A stretch of DNA of 64,000 bases from Ensifer sesbaniae (GCF_013283665.1 NZ_JABEKU010000001.1:1054001-1118000); one strand, 5' to 3'; shown: positions 17,658 to 26,851, numbered from the stretch's first letter. Numbers and translations are program-made. The notes: generated from the sequence alone by a model not told the origin.

Positions 17658-18467
17658 TCATAGGCTGGGATGATTTAAGGGCTGGGTCCTGTATTGTACA
17701 GGGCTCAGCCCTTTGAGTTTCAGTCTGATGCGGTGATGATTGTAGTAGTGGATGTAGTCTGCGATGCCGTCTTGCAGGCTGTCGATGCTTTCGAAGCGCG
17801 TGGGATGGAAGAATTCGGATTTGAGAGTGGCGAAGAAGCTTTCCATGGCCGCGTTGTCGAGACAGTTGCCTTTGCGTGACATGCTCTGATCGATGTTGCG
17901 CGCCCGAAGCATGCGCTGCCAGGTCGGCATCTGGTAATGCCATCCCTGGTCGGAATGCAGGATCGGCCGTTCATCGGCCTGCAAGCGGCGCAGAGCCTTG
18001 CTGAGCATGCGCTCGACCAGTTTGAACACAGGTCGTCTGGCGGTTTCATAGGCGATGATTTCGCCGTTGTGGAGGTCCATGACCGGCGACAGATAAAGCT
18101 TCTCGCCCGCCACGTTGAACTCCGTCACATCGGTCACCCATTTCTGGTTCATGCGCTCGGCGGTGAACTGCCGTTGGATGCGATCGGGCGCCACGTGTCC
18201 GGCCTGGCCCTTATAGGAGCGGTATTTCTTCGGCCGGACCAAGGACTTCAGGCCGAGCTCGACCATCAGCCGCTGAACCCTCTTGTGGTTGACCGTCTCG
18301 CCCAATCCGCGCAACGCCGCGGTCACCCGGCGATAGCCATAGCGGCCCTTGTGTGCCGCGAAGATCGATCGGATCCGCTCCTTGAGCGCGGTCTTCCGGT
18401 CTGGCCGGGCGAGCGCCCGCTGCTGATAGTAAAAGGTGCTGCGCGCCAGGCCGGAAAGCTTGAGCAA
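17658..18467 (-). CDS. IS3-family transposase OrfB (DDE catalytic domain)
   Basis: 269 aa. HTH_21-like start followed by an rve integrase core. Catalytic residues are visible: D in WVTDVTEF, D in LHSDQGWHYQ, and E in NAAMESFFATLKSE. The nominal TTG start is probably not used. The same frame is open further upstream and can be entered from the preceding frame by a -1 shift at the A-rich run 18512-18517 (AAAAAG), the normal way IS3 elements make OrfAB. Confidence 0.92.
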   Translation of the reverse strand: MLKLSGLARSTFYYQQRALARPDRKTALKERIRSIFAAHKGRYGYRRVTAALRGLGETVNHKRVQRLMVELGLKSLVRPKKYRSYKGQAGHVAPDRIQRQFTAERMNQKWVTDVTEFNVAGEKLYLSPVMDLHNGEIIAYETARRPVFKLVERMLSKALRRLQADERPILHSDQGWHYQMPTWQRMLRARNIDQSMSRKGNCLDNAAMESFFATLKSEFFHPTRFESIDSLQDGIADYIHYYNHHRIRLKLKGLSPVQYRTQPLNHPSL

Positions 18468-18490
18468 CCCGTCGAGCGGATAGAATGGCC

Positions 18491-18650
18491 TTAACGCTTG
18501 GACGACTTGCGCTTTTTCGGCGCCTGTTCCCGCGTTAAGGCCTCCAGTTTTTTTAGGTAGGCGTTCTCCATGCGCAGATAGTTCAGCTCCGCCAACAGCT
18601 CCTCACGGGCTCTTGGTTTCATCGCTCTGCGAAGCATCCGTTCCACTGGC
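18491..18650 (-). pseudogene. Leucine-zipper end of OrfA, out of frame
   Basis: This frame encodes MKPRAREELLAELNYLRMEN and the KKLEALTRE segment, the coiled-coil C-terminus that OrfA of this IS group normally carries. It is displaced by one base from the OrfA frame near 18650, as if a single G had been inserted there. Either a disabling mutation or a second recoding site; the first is simpler. Confidence 0.6.
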
Positions 18651-19025
18651 TTTGACGGGTGGCTTTGGCATGGATGGCGGCCTTCCTCTCCGGCGCGGGG
18701 CCAAGGCTTCGATACCGCCGCGTTCATATCGCCTTTCCCAATCCGAAAGGCAGCTGGCATTGCGGATGCCGAAGATCGCCGCTGCCTGCCGGCGGGACAG
18801 CCCATCCTCCCACATCCGTTGCAGAATTGACAGCTTGAGCGCGGCGTCATAGGGGCTGAATTTCTTCTCCAATCCCGCCAAACCATGCGCCGCATGAGCC
18901 GCAACCCATTTGCGCACCGTCGCATGATCGATGCCGAACTGCGCCGCAACGCTCCTGTAGCCGCGATCACCGCGCAGACAAAACTCCACGACCGACTGCT
19001 TGAAAGCCATGCTGTGCTTGGACAT
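18603..19025 (-). CDS. IS3-family OrfA (helix-turn-helix part)
   Basis: 140 aa from the ATG at 19025 (Shine-Dalgarno GGGGG). Two helix-turn-helix units typical of OrfA are visible (AFKQSVVEFCLRGDRGYRSV and ALKLSILQRMWEDGLSRRQA). It ends in PPVKASGTDASQSDETKSP without the leucine zipper, which lies in another frame just downstream. DNA-binding subunit of the transposase, probably truncated here. Confidence 0.85.
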   Translation of the reverse strand: MSKHSMAFKQSVVEFCLRGDRGYRSVAAQFGIDHATVRKWVAAHAAHGLAGLEKKFSPYDAALKLSILQRMWEDGLSRRQAAAIFGIRNASCLSDWERRYERGGIEALAPRRRGRPPSMPKPPVKASGTDASQSDETKSP

Positions 19026-19046
19026 GCAAAACCCCCGAAGGTTGAT

Positions 19047-19070
19047 GTCCAACTTTCGGGGGTCAGTTCA
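19047..19070 (-). repeat. IS terminal inverted repeat, right
   Basis: Complement of the left end with two mismatches. The adjacent CCC (19071-19073) is the duplicated target. Confidence 0.93.
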
Positions 19071-19083
19071 CCCGTGCGGGGCT
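19071..19083 (+). terminator. Right half of the atp terminator, interrupted
   Basis: CCC (target copy), GT, then GCGGGGCT (19076-19083) followed by TTCTGTTT. Complements 17620-17627 across the IS. Bases 19084-19315, between here and the end of rnhB, show no gene. Confidence 0.75.
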
Positions 19084-19315
19084 TTCTGTTTGCGCCATGC
19101 GCCGGGGATCGGCTGCAGGCTCTGGCCAGTGGGGCCATATGGCGCACAGGCCTCCTGTTCGCAGCGAGCCATCCGGCGCGGCACCAGCGAGCCCCGGAAA
19201 AAACATCTGTTTGAAGTGCACCTTTGTCTGGGCTCACAGGGCACGTGCTGGCGCTTCGACCTTCTTGCAAGCTGGCGGGCCGGCGCCGGCACTCCCGGGA
19301 AGCGCTCCGCGGCTT

Positions 19316-19978
19316 TCAGTCCTGCCGCAGCGGACGGAAGCTCATACGGTGCAGGGCGCAGGGGCCATGGGTCTCGATGGCGCGACGGTGGGTCACGGTC
19401 GCATAGCCGGCATGGAGCGCGAAGCCATAGCCTGGGTGGGCGAGATCAGCGCGGGCCATCATGCGATCGCGTGTGACCTTGGCGACGATCGAAGCGGCGG
19501 CGATCGACAGCGATCGCGCGTCGCCCTTCACGACAGCCTTGGCGTGGCAAGGAAGCCCAGGCGGCACGTCGCAGCCGTCGACGAGCACGAAGCGCGCGGG
19601 GGAGGGAAGGCCCGCCACGGCGCGCCGCATCGCCTCCAGGCTTGCCTTGCGGATATCCGTGGCATCGATCGTGCCGGCGGAGGCTGAGGCGATCGATACG
19701 TGCGACGTCGCGAGGATTTCGTCGAACAGTTTCTCGCGCGCCTGCGCGCTGAGCTTCTTGCTGTCATCGAGGCCCTCGGGAATGGCGTCCGGATTCAGGA
19801 TGACTGCGGCTGCCACGACAGGCCCTGCGAGCGGACCGCGGCCGGCCTCATCGGCGCCGGCGACCGGCCAGAAACCGTCGCCCTTTGCCGAGAGTTCAAA
19901 ACTGAAATCGGGCGCTTCGATAACGTCGGGAAAAAGGGGAGAATCGGACGACCTGCGAGACATGAGTCTAATTCGCAT
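19316..19978 (-). CDS. rnhB: Ribonuclease HII
   Basis: 220 aa. Removes RNA from RNA-DNA hybrids, including single ribonucleotides. Signature [12 protein letters not shown] near residue 43 supplies the first catalytic Asp and Glu; LDDSKKLS and VLVDGCDVP contribute further, and [18 protein letters not shown] is the C-terminal family block. Start at 19978 (GAAGAG upstream) or an ATG five codons later. Convergent with the atp operon, so the broken terminator used to separate them. Confidence 0.92.
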   Translation of the reverse strand: MRIRLMSRRSSDSPLFPDVIEAPDFSFELSAKGDGFWPVAGADEAGRGPLAGPVVAAAVILNPDAIPEGLDDSKKLSAQAREKLFDEILATSHVSIASASAGTIDATDIRKASLEAMRRAVAGLPSPARFVLVDGCDVPPGLPCHAKAVVKGDARSLSIAAASIVAKVTRDRMMARADLAHPGYGFALHAGYATVTHRRAIETHGPCALHRMSFRPLRQD

Positions 19979-20211
19979 GATCGACCGATTCTCTTCAAGC
20001 CCCCAGGTCCGAGTGCGGCGGCGGACGGGGGGATAACCGATGCCCCAGGCGGGGGCAGGGCACCGGAACTGCTTTGTGACCTTCCAACGTTCGCCCCTCC
20101 TTGCTGGAGGCGGACGCGGTATCGAAATCTCGCCCGTTTCCCGAGCATCCTCGGCGCGAATCGTCGGTCACAAATCCGGAACAGCCGTCGCGTGGCCATT
20201 CCGGAAAACTT

Positions 20212-21369
20212 TCAAAGAAGCGAGAGCTGCACCCCCGTTCCGAGCGGCGGCACGAACAGATCGTCGCGAAGCTGCCGGCGCGTCGGGTTGAAGCCGAGGC
20301 GCTTGGTGGCGAGATCGAAGCGGCGGCCGATCTGCCAGGCATAGGGACCGGCGCCTTTCATGCGCTTGCCGAATTCGGCGTCATAGTCCTTGCCGCCACG
20401 CATGGAGCGGACGAGCGACATGACGTGGCGGTAGCGATCCGGATAGTTGCGCAGCAACCAGTCGCGAAACAGCGGGCTTACCTCCAGCGGCAGCCGCAGG
20501 AGCACATAGCTCGCCTCCGTCGCCCCGGCCGTCCTCGCCGCTTCGAGAATCCTTTCGATCTCATGGTCGTTGAGTGCCGGGATGATCGGGGAGACGAGAA
20601 CGCCGGCGGGAATGCCGGCCTCGGCCATGGCGCGAATCGCCTCCAGCCGCTTGGCTGGCGTCGCGGCGCGCGGCTCCATCGTTCGCGCCAGCTTCCGGTC
20701 GAGCGTCGTGACCGAAATGCCGACCCGCACCAGCCCCTTCTCGGCCATCGGCGCGAGAATGTCGATGTCGCGGGTGACCATCGCCGACTTGGTGACGATC
20801 ATGACCGGGTGGTTGGCATCCCTCAGCACTTCGAGGATCTGGCGCATGATGCGCCATTCCTTTTCGATCGGCTGATAGGGGTCCGTGTTGGTGCCGATGG
20901 CGATTGGCCTGACCTTGTAGTCCGACCGCGCCAATTCGCGCTCCAGCAGCCGCGCCGCATCCGGCTTGGCAAAGAGCTTCGCCTCGAAATCCAGGCCGGC
21001 CGACAGGCCCATGAAGGCGTGCGTCGGCCGGGCGAAGCAATAGATGCAGCCGTGCTCGCAGCCGCGATAGGGATTGATCGAACGATCGAAGGAGATATCG
21101 GGGGATTCGTTCCGGGTGATCACCGTCCGCGGCTTCTCGACCTGGACTTCGGTCTTGAAGGGCGGCAGATCCTCCAGGCTTTCCCAGCCATCGTCGAAGC
21201 TTTCCCGCGCCTGCGGCTCGAAGCGGCCGGATATGTTGAGCCCGGCGCCGCGTCCGCGGCGGCGGTCGATGTCGATCCGCAAGCCCGTTGCGCTCATCAT
21301 CGCTTCGGCGACATCCGCCGTATTGGCGGGCGCAAGCGCACCCTGCCTGATCTGAGACAGCTCGTTCAT
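20212..21369 (-). CDS. PA0069-family radical SAM protein
   Basis: 385 aa from the ATG at 21369, which has an excellent Shine-Dalgarno (GGGGAG). The frame continues upstream, but family members start here. The radical SAM cluster motif is CEHGCIYC, preceded by SINPYRGC, with TKSAMVTRDIDIL and VSPIIPALNDHE further on. SplB-like in outline but lacking spore context. The reaction is not established for this family. Confidence 0.85.
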   Translation of the reverse strand: MNELSQIRQGALAPANTADVAEAMMSATGLRIDIDRRRGRGAGLNISGRFEPQARESFDDGWESLEDLPPFKTEVQVEKPRTVITRNESPDISFDRSINPYRGCEHGCIYCFARPTHAFMGLSAGLDFEAKLFAKPDAARLLERELARSDYKVRPIAIGTNTDPYQPIEKEWRIMRQILEVLRDANHPVMIVTKSAMVTRDIDILAPMAEKGLVRVGISVTTLDRKLARTMEPRAATPAKRLEAIRAMAEAGIPAGVLVSPIIPALNDHEIERILEAARTAGATEASYVLLRLPLEVSPLFRDWLLRNYPDRYRHVMSLVRSMRGGKDYDAEFGKRMKGAGPYAWQIGRRFDLATKRLGFNPTRRQLRDDLFVPPLGTGVQLSLL

Positions 21370-21552
21370 TGGAATCTCCCCGGAATCAGATCTTTGATCC
21401 CGTTTTGTTCTGATTATTTTCCTATCGCGAATACGAGAACAATTCAAGAACAAAAAACAGCGGCGGTTTGGCCGAGGATTCGCGCTTCCCGGTTCGCGAC
21501 CAACGCCGGCCGGGCATGTAGCAATTGTAGCGGTGATGCGGTAGGACGAGCT

Positions 21553-22089
21553 ATGCTGACGATCATCATGGAAACGCGAGACAACGAAGCCGAGCTGGTT
21601 CAGACGCTGTCGGTGCTCGTCGCCGGCGCCGTGGAGGGCCTGGTCAGTGATGTGATCATCCTCGATCACGGCTCCAAGGACGGCTCATCGCGTGTGGCGG
21701 AAGCGGCCGGCTGCCGCTTTTGCGTCGACTGGAATCTCCGCGAAATCGTGCGTTCGGCACGCGGCGAATGGCTGATGCTGCTGGAACCCGGGGCCCGTCC
21801 GATCGGTCGGTGGGTCGACGAACTTGCCGAGTATGTCGCGCTCAACAGGACACCTGCGCGCTTCTCCGGTTCCAGAATGCACCGCAAGCCGTTCCTCAGG
21901 CGCCTGGTCCGGCGGAGGAAACCGCTGGAGGCGGGTTTCCTGATGAGCAAACACGATGCGCTGACGGCGGCTGAGGGCAACCTATGCCTTGGTGACATGA
22001 CGAATGTCCGGACCGTTCGCAAACTCTCGACGGAACTCGTTCCGGCCTGGGTTGCCGTCGAAAGCAGGCGGGCGCCGGGAGCTCGCTGA
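21553..22089 (+). CDS. Small family 2 glycosyltransferase-like protein
   Basis: 178 aa. Begins MLTIIMETRDNEAELVQTLS like GT-A family 2 enzymes, with a DHGSKDGS motif at about residue 38 and a LMLLEPGARP segment where the metal-binding DxD would be. It is shorter than most such transferases and the DxD is not kept, so catalysis is doubtful. Possibly specific to rhizobia. Start chosen at the first ATG, with AGGACG 5 bases upstream; divergent from the radical SAM gene. Confidence 0.65.
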   Translation: MLTIIMETRDNEAELVQTLSVLVAGAVEGLVSDVIILDHGSKDGSSRVAEAAGCRFCVDWNLREIVRSARGEWLMLLEPGARPIGRWVDELAEYVALNRTPARFSGSRMHRKPFLRRLVRRRKPLEAGFLMSKHDALTAAEGNLCLGDMTNVRTVRKLSTELVPAWVAVESRRAPGAR

Positions 22090-22103
22090 TTGCCGCATGA
22101 GAA

Positions 22104-22131
22104 AGGTGCCAGTCCCCGCGGGACGGCACCT
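22104..22131 (+). terminator. Hairpin after the glycosyltransferase-like gene
   Basis: AGGTGCC and GTCCC (22104-22116) pair with GGGAC and GGCACCT (22120-22131) around a 3-base loop, with one bulged A. Strong stem, weak T-tail. A second GC stem (22210-22218 with 22229-22237) follows. Confidence 0.5.
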
Positions 22132-22304
22132 CAAGGTGGCTCTCAAATGACCGTGTCTGATAAATTTCTTGCCGGGCAGCATTCTGGCTGCACGTCGTAT
22201 CCCCTTGTTCTCCCCGCCCGGGAATAGCGGCGGGGAGGTGTCTTTGCAGCCCGAAGAAAGGTGCGGCGGCCGATCTCGCTGGGCTGACATCGGACGCTAA
22301 TGAC

Positions 22305-22337
22305 GGGAAAAATGGCTGTCTGTTACAAAGGTAACAG
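22305..22337 (-). terminator. Terminator of the TPR-ispE-moaB operon
   Basis: CTGTTAC/GTAACAG stem (22320-22326 with 22331-22337) followed on the minus strand by ACAGCCATTTTTCCC. It lies 34 bases past the moaB stop. Confidence 0.7.
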
Positions 22338-22370
22338 GGTCGAAGAGCGAGGGGCCGCAGCGGCTCCGGC

Positions 22371-22913
22371 TCAGCCGCGTTTCAGGTGTTCGTCAAGCCG
22401 CGGCATGATCTCGACGAAGTTGCAGGGCATGTGCCGGTAGTCGAGCTGTTGCTTCAAGATGCCGTCCCACGCGTCGCGGCAGGCGCCCGGCGATCCCGGC
22501 AGAACGAAGATGAAGGTGGCGTTGGCGACGCCGCCGGTCGCGCGCGACTGGATGGTCGAGGTGCCGATCTTCTCGTAGGAGATCCGATGGAAGATCTCGG
22601 AGAAGCCGTCCATGCGTTTTTCGAAAAGTGGCTCCAGCGCCTCCGGCGTCACGTCGCGGCCGGTAAATCCCGTGCCGCCCGTCGTGATCACCACGTCGAT
22701 CGCTGGCTCGAGCGTCCAGGCCTTCACTTGCTCGTAGATCCTCGCCTGATCGTCTGGCACGATCGCGCGTGCTTCCAGGCGGTGGCCTGCGTCGCGCACG
22801 CGCGACTCCAGCGTGTCGCCTGATTTGTCATCGGCGAGCGTGCGTGTGTCGGACACCGTAAGGATGGCGATTCCGACGGGAATGAAGGGACGTTTTTCGT
22901 CGATGCCGGCCAT
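22371..22913 (-). CDS. moaB: Molybdenum cofactor biosynthesis protein MoaB
   Basis: 180 aa from the ATG at 22913 (GACAGGTAG upstream). MoaB/Mog fold: TVSDTRT near residue 19, TTGGTGFTGRDVTPEAL at about 80, and LPGSPGACRDAWD. It would adenylylate molybdopterin. Only one base separates the ispE stop from its ATG, so the genes are translationally linked although their pathways differ. Confidence 0.9.
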   Translation of the reverse strand: MAGIDEKRPFIPVGIAILTVSDTRTLADDKSGDTLESRVRDAGHRLEARAIVPDDQARIYEQVKAWTLEPAIDVVITTGGTGFTGRDVTPEALEPLFEKRMDGFSEIFHRISYEKIGTSTIQSRATGGVANATFIFVLPGSPGACRDAWDGILKQQLDYRHMPCNFVEIMPRLDEHLKRG

Positions 22914-22914
22914 T

Positions 22915-23829
22915 CTACCTGTCTCTCCCTGTCGTGTTGCAGGCGAGAACGTACCAGCCGGGCTGCGCCGCCGAAAGAGTGCGCGCTGTCGCAGCCGCGC
23001 GTTCACCGTCGTCGAAAATGCCAAAGCAGGTGGCGCCCGAGCCTGACATCCGCACCAGGATCGCTCCGGCTTCCGTGAGCGCCTGGCAGACGTCGCTGAT
23101 CACGGGCTGCAATTGCTGCGCCGGCGGCTGCAGGTCGTTGCGCATCGTTGCCATGGCCGACAGCCAGTCGTCCATCGTCTTCATGTGCAGCGGCAGCACG
23201 AGCGGCGGATTGGTCTTGTTCCCGAGCGTCCGGAAGACGACAGGCGTCGAGACGGCGACGAGCGGATTGACCAGCACGAGCGGCAGGGAGGGAAGGTCGG
23301 CAAGCGGCGTGATGTCCTCGCCGATGCCCTTCGCCACGAGAGGTTTGCCGGCCAGGCACATCGGTACGTCGGCGCCGAGCGTCAATGCCATCGCATCGAG
23401 GCGGGAGGGTTCGATCGTCGCGCCCCAAAACTCGAGCAGCCCAAGAAGCGTTGCCGCCGCGTCGGCGGAGCCGCCGCCGATGCCGGAAGCGAGGGGAAGG
23501 TTCTTTTCGAGATGCAGATGGACAGGGCCGGCAGCGGCGGGGTTGCGGGACCGCAGCTCTTCACGCAGGAGGTCTCGCGCTTTTAGAACCAGATTTCCGC
23601 CCTCAGCGCTGGCATCCATCGGCAGTTCGGCCGCGAAGGGCCCCGACACGGTGAAGAGATCGGCGTCTGCCAATGCAAACCCGATCCGGTCGCCGCGATC
23701 GGCAAAGGTCACGAGACTTTCGAGAAGATGGTGGCCGTCGGCCCGCTGGCCGACGACGTGAAGCGCCAGATTGATCTTTGCGGGCGCCGCGCGCGTCAGC
23801 GTGAAGCCCGCAATGCCGTCCTCGGTCAT
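22915..23829 (-). CDS. ispE: 4-diphosphocytidyl-2-C-methyl-D-erythritol kinase
   Basis: 304 aa GHMP kinase of the MEP isoprenoid pathway. N-terminal APAKINLALHVVGQRADGHH carries the substrate Lys, the ATP loop is PLASGIGGGSADAAA at about 112-126, and the C-terminal MSGSGATCFGIF is the third GHMP motif. Begins 7 bases after the TPR gene. A polyprenyl diphosphate synthase that would use its pathway's product is encoded 2 kb upstream on the same strand. Confidence 0.93.
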   Translation of the reverse strand: MTEDGIAGFTLTRAAPAKINLALHVVGQRADGHHLLESLVTFADRGDRIGFALADADLFTVSGPFAAELPMDASAEGGNLVLKARDLLREELRSRNPAAAGPVHLHLEKNLPLASGIGGGSADAAATLLGLLEFWGATIEPSRLDAMALTLGADVPMCLAGKPLVAKGIGEDITPLADLPSLPLVLVNPLVAVSTPVVFRTLGNKTNPPLVLPLHMKTMDDWLSAMATMRNDLQPPAQQLQPVISDVCQALTEAGAILVRMSGSGATCFGIFDDGERAAATARTLSAAQPGWYVLACNTTGRDR

Positions 23830-23836
23830 GGATCGA

Positions 23837-25672
23837 TCAGGACTTCTTGTCCGGCGCCGGCGCTTCCGGGATCGCCTTCTTCGGCGCGGTTTCCTTCGCG
23901 TCGGCCGAGGCCGGAACCCCTTCCTTCAGCGGCGGCAGGCCATTTTCGATCTTCGCCTTGATCTTCGGGATTTCCGCTTCCTCGGGCTTCAATTCCAGCG
24001 TCTGCGTCCATTGGAACACCGCTTCGAGCTTGCGGCCGACACGCCAGTAGGCATCACCAAGGTGGTCGTTGATCGTCGGGTCGCCGGCCATCAGTTCAGC
24101 CGCCTTCTCCAGTTCCACCACCGCGTCGTCGAAGCGGTTCATGCGGAAATAGGCCCAGCCAAGCGAATCGACGATGTAGCCGTCGTCGGGCTTCAGTTCG
24201 ACCGCCTTGCGGATCATCTCGAGGCCTTCATCGAGGTTGATGTTCATGTCGACCCAGGAATAGCCGAGATAGTTCAGCACCTGCGGCTGGTCCGGGTTGA
24301 GTTCCAGCGCCTTGCGGAAGTTCGGCTCGGCCTTGTCCCAGAGTTTCTGGCGCTCGTAGGCGATGCCGCGTTGGAAGAATACGGTCCAGTCGCTGCGCTT
24401 CGGTACCGGCCCGATCTGTTCGACGGCCTTGTCGTAAAGCTCGCCCATCTCCTTGTAGTCCTTGGCATCGGAGAGCACGCTGCCATAGGCGAGATAGTTG
24501 CGGATGTTCTTCGGATCGACGTCGATCAGCGCTTTCAGGTGCTTCTTCGCCTCGTCGACCTTGCCGATGCTGGCGAGGCTCAACCCGAGCTGCAGCTCCG
24601 AAACCCGCCGCATCGGGGAAGTTTCCGGTATCGCCTTGTAGAGCTCGATCGCCTCGTTCGGCTTCTTCAGGTTCTCGGCAATACCGCCGAGCATCACCAG
24701 AATGTCGGCACTGTCGGGGTCGAGCCGGCGGGCGGTCTGCAGGTAGAGCGAAACGATGTCCTCGGCGCCCTCGCGATTGAGCGCAGCACCAATGGAGAAG
24801 AGCACCGCTGCAGTACCCTGGCTGGCGTTCTTGACCTGCTGTTCCTGCGGAACCCCGTTCTCGATATCGGCCCTCAGCGCCTGCAGCGGCGTATAGTTGT
24901 TGACCATGTTTTCGCCGACGGCGACGGTGTCGAGCGCCTTCTGCTTGTTGCCTTCGCGCGCCTCGAAACGAGCGAGCGCTTCGACCGCCCGCATGAACGT
25001 GTCAGGCGCCGCACTCCCGCCTTCGCGGTCCAGAATGGCATCGTTGAGCCTGGTCCGGGCTGTCTGCTTGTCGCCCGCGGCAACCGCGATCGCCCCCGCG
25101 TGATAGTTCTTGAACACGCGGAACCAGTCGGGACCTTCGAGCCCGTTGATCTGTGCCAGCGCTTCCTTCGGCTTGCCCTGGCCGAATTTCGCCCAGGCGG
25201 AAAGCAGGCCGTTCATCAGCCGGTCGAGGTCGTTGGGGCCTTGGTAGTTCAGGAGCTTCTGCGCATTGCGATACTCGCGCTTGCGGATCGCTTCGATTGC
25301 GCGGATCACGGTGGTGATGCGCTCGACGGCCGGGTCGGACTTGAGCTGGTCGGCAATCTTCGCGCCTTCGTCGAACTGGCCGGCCATCAGCAAGGTGATC
25401 ATCAGACGCTGCTTGACGTCGTTGTTATTGGGTTCGAACTGCAGCGCGATCTTGTAGAGCTCGGTGGCGGATGCGAAATCGCGATCCGTATCGGCCGTAC
25501 GGGCAGCGAGGAAAGCGCCCGCGAAGGTGTTCACCGATTTGATGTCAAAGGGCTCGCTTTCCTCGACGGCGGCAGCCTTGTCTTCCGCGAAGGCCTGGTG
25601 GCTGCCGCTGACTGCGGCGAGAGCCAGCAGTGCTGCGCCGCTGAGGAGGCGGAGGATCGTCATTTGCCGCAT
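23837..25672 (-). CDS. Secreted TPR-repeat protein
   Basis: 611 aa. A signal peptide (cleavage near 29, AFA-ED) is followed by many tetratricopeptide repeats. The clearest are at about 385-560, for example AEPNFRKALELNPDQPQVLN and GLEMIRKAVELKPDDGYIVD. It ends in a Pro/Lys/Glu-rich tail. Probably periplasmic or outer-membrane-linked scaffold protein. Heads the ispE-moaB operon with only 7 bases to ispE. The partner is unknown; similar proteins sit next to ispE in other rhizobia. Confidence 0.8.
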   Translation of the reverse strand: MRQMTILRLLSGAALLALAAVSGSHQAFAEDKAAAVEESEPFDIKSVNTFAGAFLAARTADTDRDFASATELYKIALQFEPNNNDVKQRLMITLLMAGQFDEGAKIADQLKSDPAVERITTVIRAIEAIRKREYRNAQKLLNYQGPNDLDRLMNGLLSAWAKFGQGKPKEALAQINGLEGPDWFRVFKNYHAGAIAVAAGDKQTARTRLNDAILDREGGSAAPDTFMRAVEALARFEAREGNKQKALDTVAVGENMVNNYTPLQALRADIENGVPQEQQVKNASQGTAAVLFSIGAALNREGAEDIVSLYLQTARRLDPDSADILVMLGGIAENLKKPNEAIELYKAIPETSPMRRVSELQLGLSLASIGKVDEAKKHLKALIDVDPKNIRNYLAYGSVLSDAKDYKEMGELYDKAVEQIGPVPKRSDWTVFFQRGIAYERQKLWDKAEPNFRKALELNPDQPQVLNYLGYSWVDMNINLDEGLEMIRKAVELKPDDGYIVDSLGWAYFRMNRFDDAVVELEKAAELMAGDPTINDHLGDAYWRVGRKLEAVFQWTQTLELKPEEAEIPKIKAKIENGLPPLKEGVPASADAKETAPKKAIPEAPAPDKKS

Positions 25673-25834
25673 GTCAAACCTTTCGTGCCGATTGCTCGGC
25701 CTTGCGCACCACTAAGGGTTGTTGTCGGAGTCAGCCACATATAGCCCAGCACAACTCTTGAGGAATAGAATGGCTTTTTTGGCGCAATGCGGCAAGAAAT
25801 TCCTGTCGTTCGTCCCGGTACGGCCGAGGTCCCG

Positions 25835-26851
25835 TCAGCTTACCCGATCGATGCAGAAGTCGATCACTTCCGTGAGAGCTGATTTCCAAAGTGAGGCCGG
25901 CAGCGGTGCCAAAGCATCGCGGGCGATCGTGCCATAGTGCTGGGCGCGCGCGATCGTATCGCTCAAGCCGCCATAGCGCTTGATCAGGCCGAGCGCCTTG
26001 TCGAGATTGGCATCGCTGCTGTCGCCGCCTTCGATCGCCTCGCGCCAGAAGGCGCGGTCTTCCGCCGTTCCGCGACGGTAGGACAGGATCACCGGAAGCG
26101 TGATCTTTCCTTCGCGGAAATCGTCGCCGACATTCTTGCCGAGGTCGCTCGACGAGCCGCCGTAGTCGAGCACGTCGTCGACGAGTTGGAAAGCGAGGCC
26201 GAGGTTCATGCCGTAGGACTTGAGCGCGTTACGATCGGATTTGCTGGTCTGGGCGACGATCGGCCCGACTTCGGCGGCAGCGGCAAAGAGTGCCGCGGTT
26301 TTTGCGCGGATGACCTGCAGATAGTCGTCCTCGGTCGTTTCCATGTTCTTGGCAACGGAAAGCTGGAGGACTTCGCCTTCGGCGATGACGGAGGCTGCGG
26401 TCGACAGCACGTCGAGCGCGTCGAGCGAGCCGACATCGACCATCATGCGGAACGCCTGGCCGAGCAGGAAGTCGCCGACGAGAACGCTCGCCTGGTTGCC
26501 CCAGATCGTGCGTGCGGTGGACCTGCCGCGGCGAAGATCGCTTTCATCGACGACGTCGTCGTGCAGGAGCGTCGCCGTATGCATGAACTCGACGCTGGTG
26601 GCGAGCTTGACGTGGGCGTCGCCCTCGTAGCCGAACATCGAAGCGGAGGCGAGCGTCAGCATCGGGCGTAGCCGCTTGCCGCCGGAAGAAATCAGGTGGT
26701 TGGCGACCTCGGGAATCATCTGAACGTCGGAGCCGGCCTTCGACAGGATGAGCTGGTTGACGCGCTCCATGTCCGGCGCAGTCAGGTCGACGAGCGGCTT
26801 AACGGACGCCTGTTTGTTTTTGCTGTCTTCCAGCGGTATCACTACGCCCAC
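25835..26851 (-). CDS. ispB: Long-chain polyprenyl (octa/decaprenyl) diphosphate synthase
   Basis: 338 aa from the GTG at 26851, which has AGGAG 7 bases before it; a longer frame upstream lacks homology. Trans-prenyltransferase: GGKRLRP, first Asp-rich motif LLHDDVVDESDLRRG, second LVDDVLDYGG. Makes the ubiquinone side chain, probably decaprenyl in this group. The ubiA product encoded at 47.3 kb would attach it to 4-hydroxybenzoate. Confidence 0.92.
   Translation of the reverse strand: MGVVIPLEDSKNKQASVKPLVDLTAPDMERVNQLILSKAGSDVQMIPEVANHLISSGGKRLRPMLTLASASMFGYEGDAHVKLATSVEFMHTATLLHDDVVDESDLRRGRSTARTIWGNQASVLVGDFLLGQAFRMMVDVGSLDALDVLSTAASVIAEGEVLQLSVAKNMETTEDDYLQVIRAKTAALFAAAAEVGPIVAQTSKSDRNALKSYGMNLGLAFQLVDDVLDYGGSSSDLGKNVGDDFREGKITLPVILSYRRGTAEDRAFWREAIEGGDSSDANLDKALGLIKRYGGLSDTIARAQHYGTIARDALAPLPASLWKSALTEVIDFCIDRVS

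Larger units (their letters stand above)
17631..19070 (-). mobile_element. IS3-family insertion sequence (1440 bp)
   Basis: Bounded by 24-bp terminal inverted repeats (17631-17654 and 19047-19070) that differ at two positions, beginning TGAACTGACCCC. A 3-bp target duplication CCC flanks it (17628-17630 and 19071-19073). It carries OrfA and OrfB of an IS3-type DDE transposase, read leftward and therefore opposing the atp operon. OrfA appears to be frameshifted, so it may no longer move on its own. The copy still has crisp ends and target duplication, suggesting a recent insertion. Confidence 0.93.

Noticed and set aside
20101..21552. Long upstream extension of the glycosyltransferase-like frame
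   Set aside because: It runs antisense through the radical SAM gene. Homology and a ribosome binding site start at 21553.
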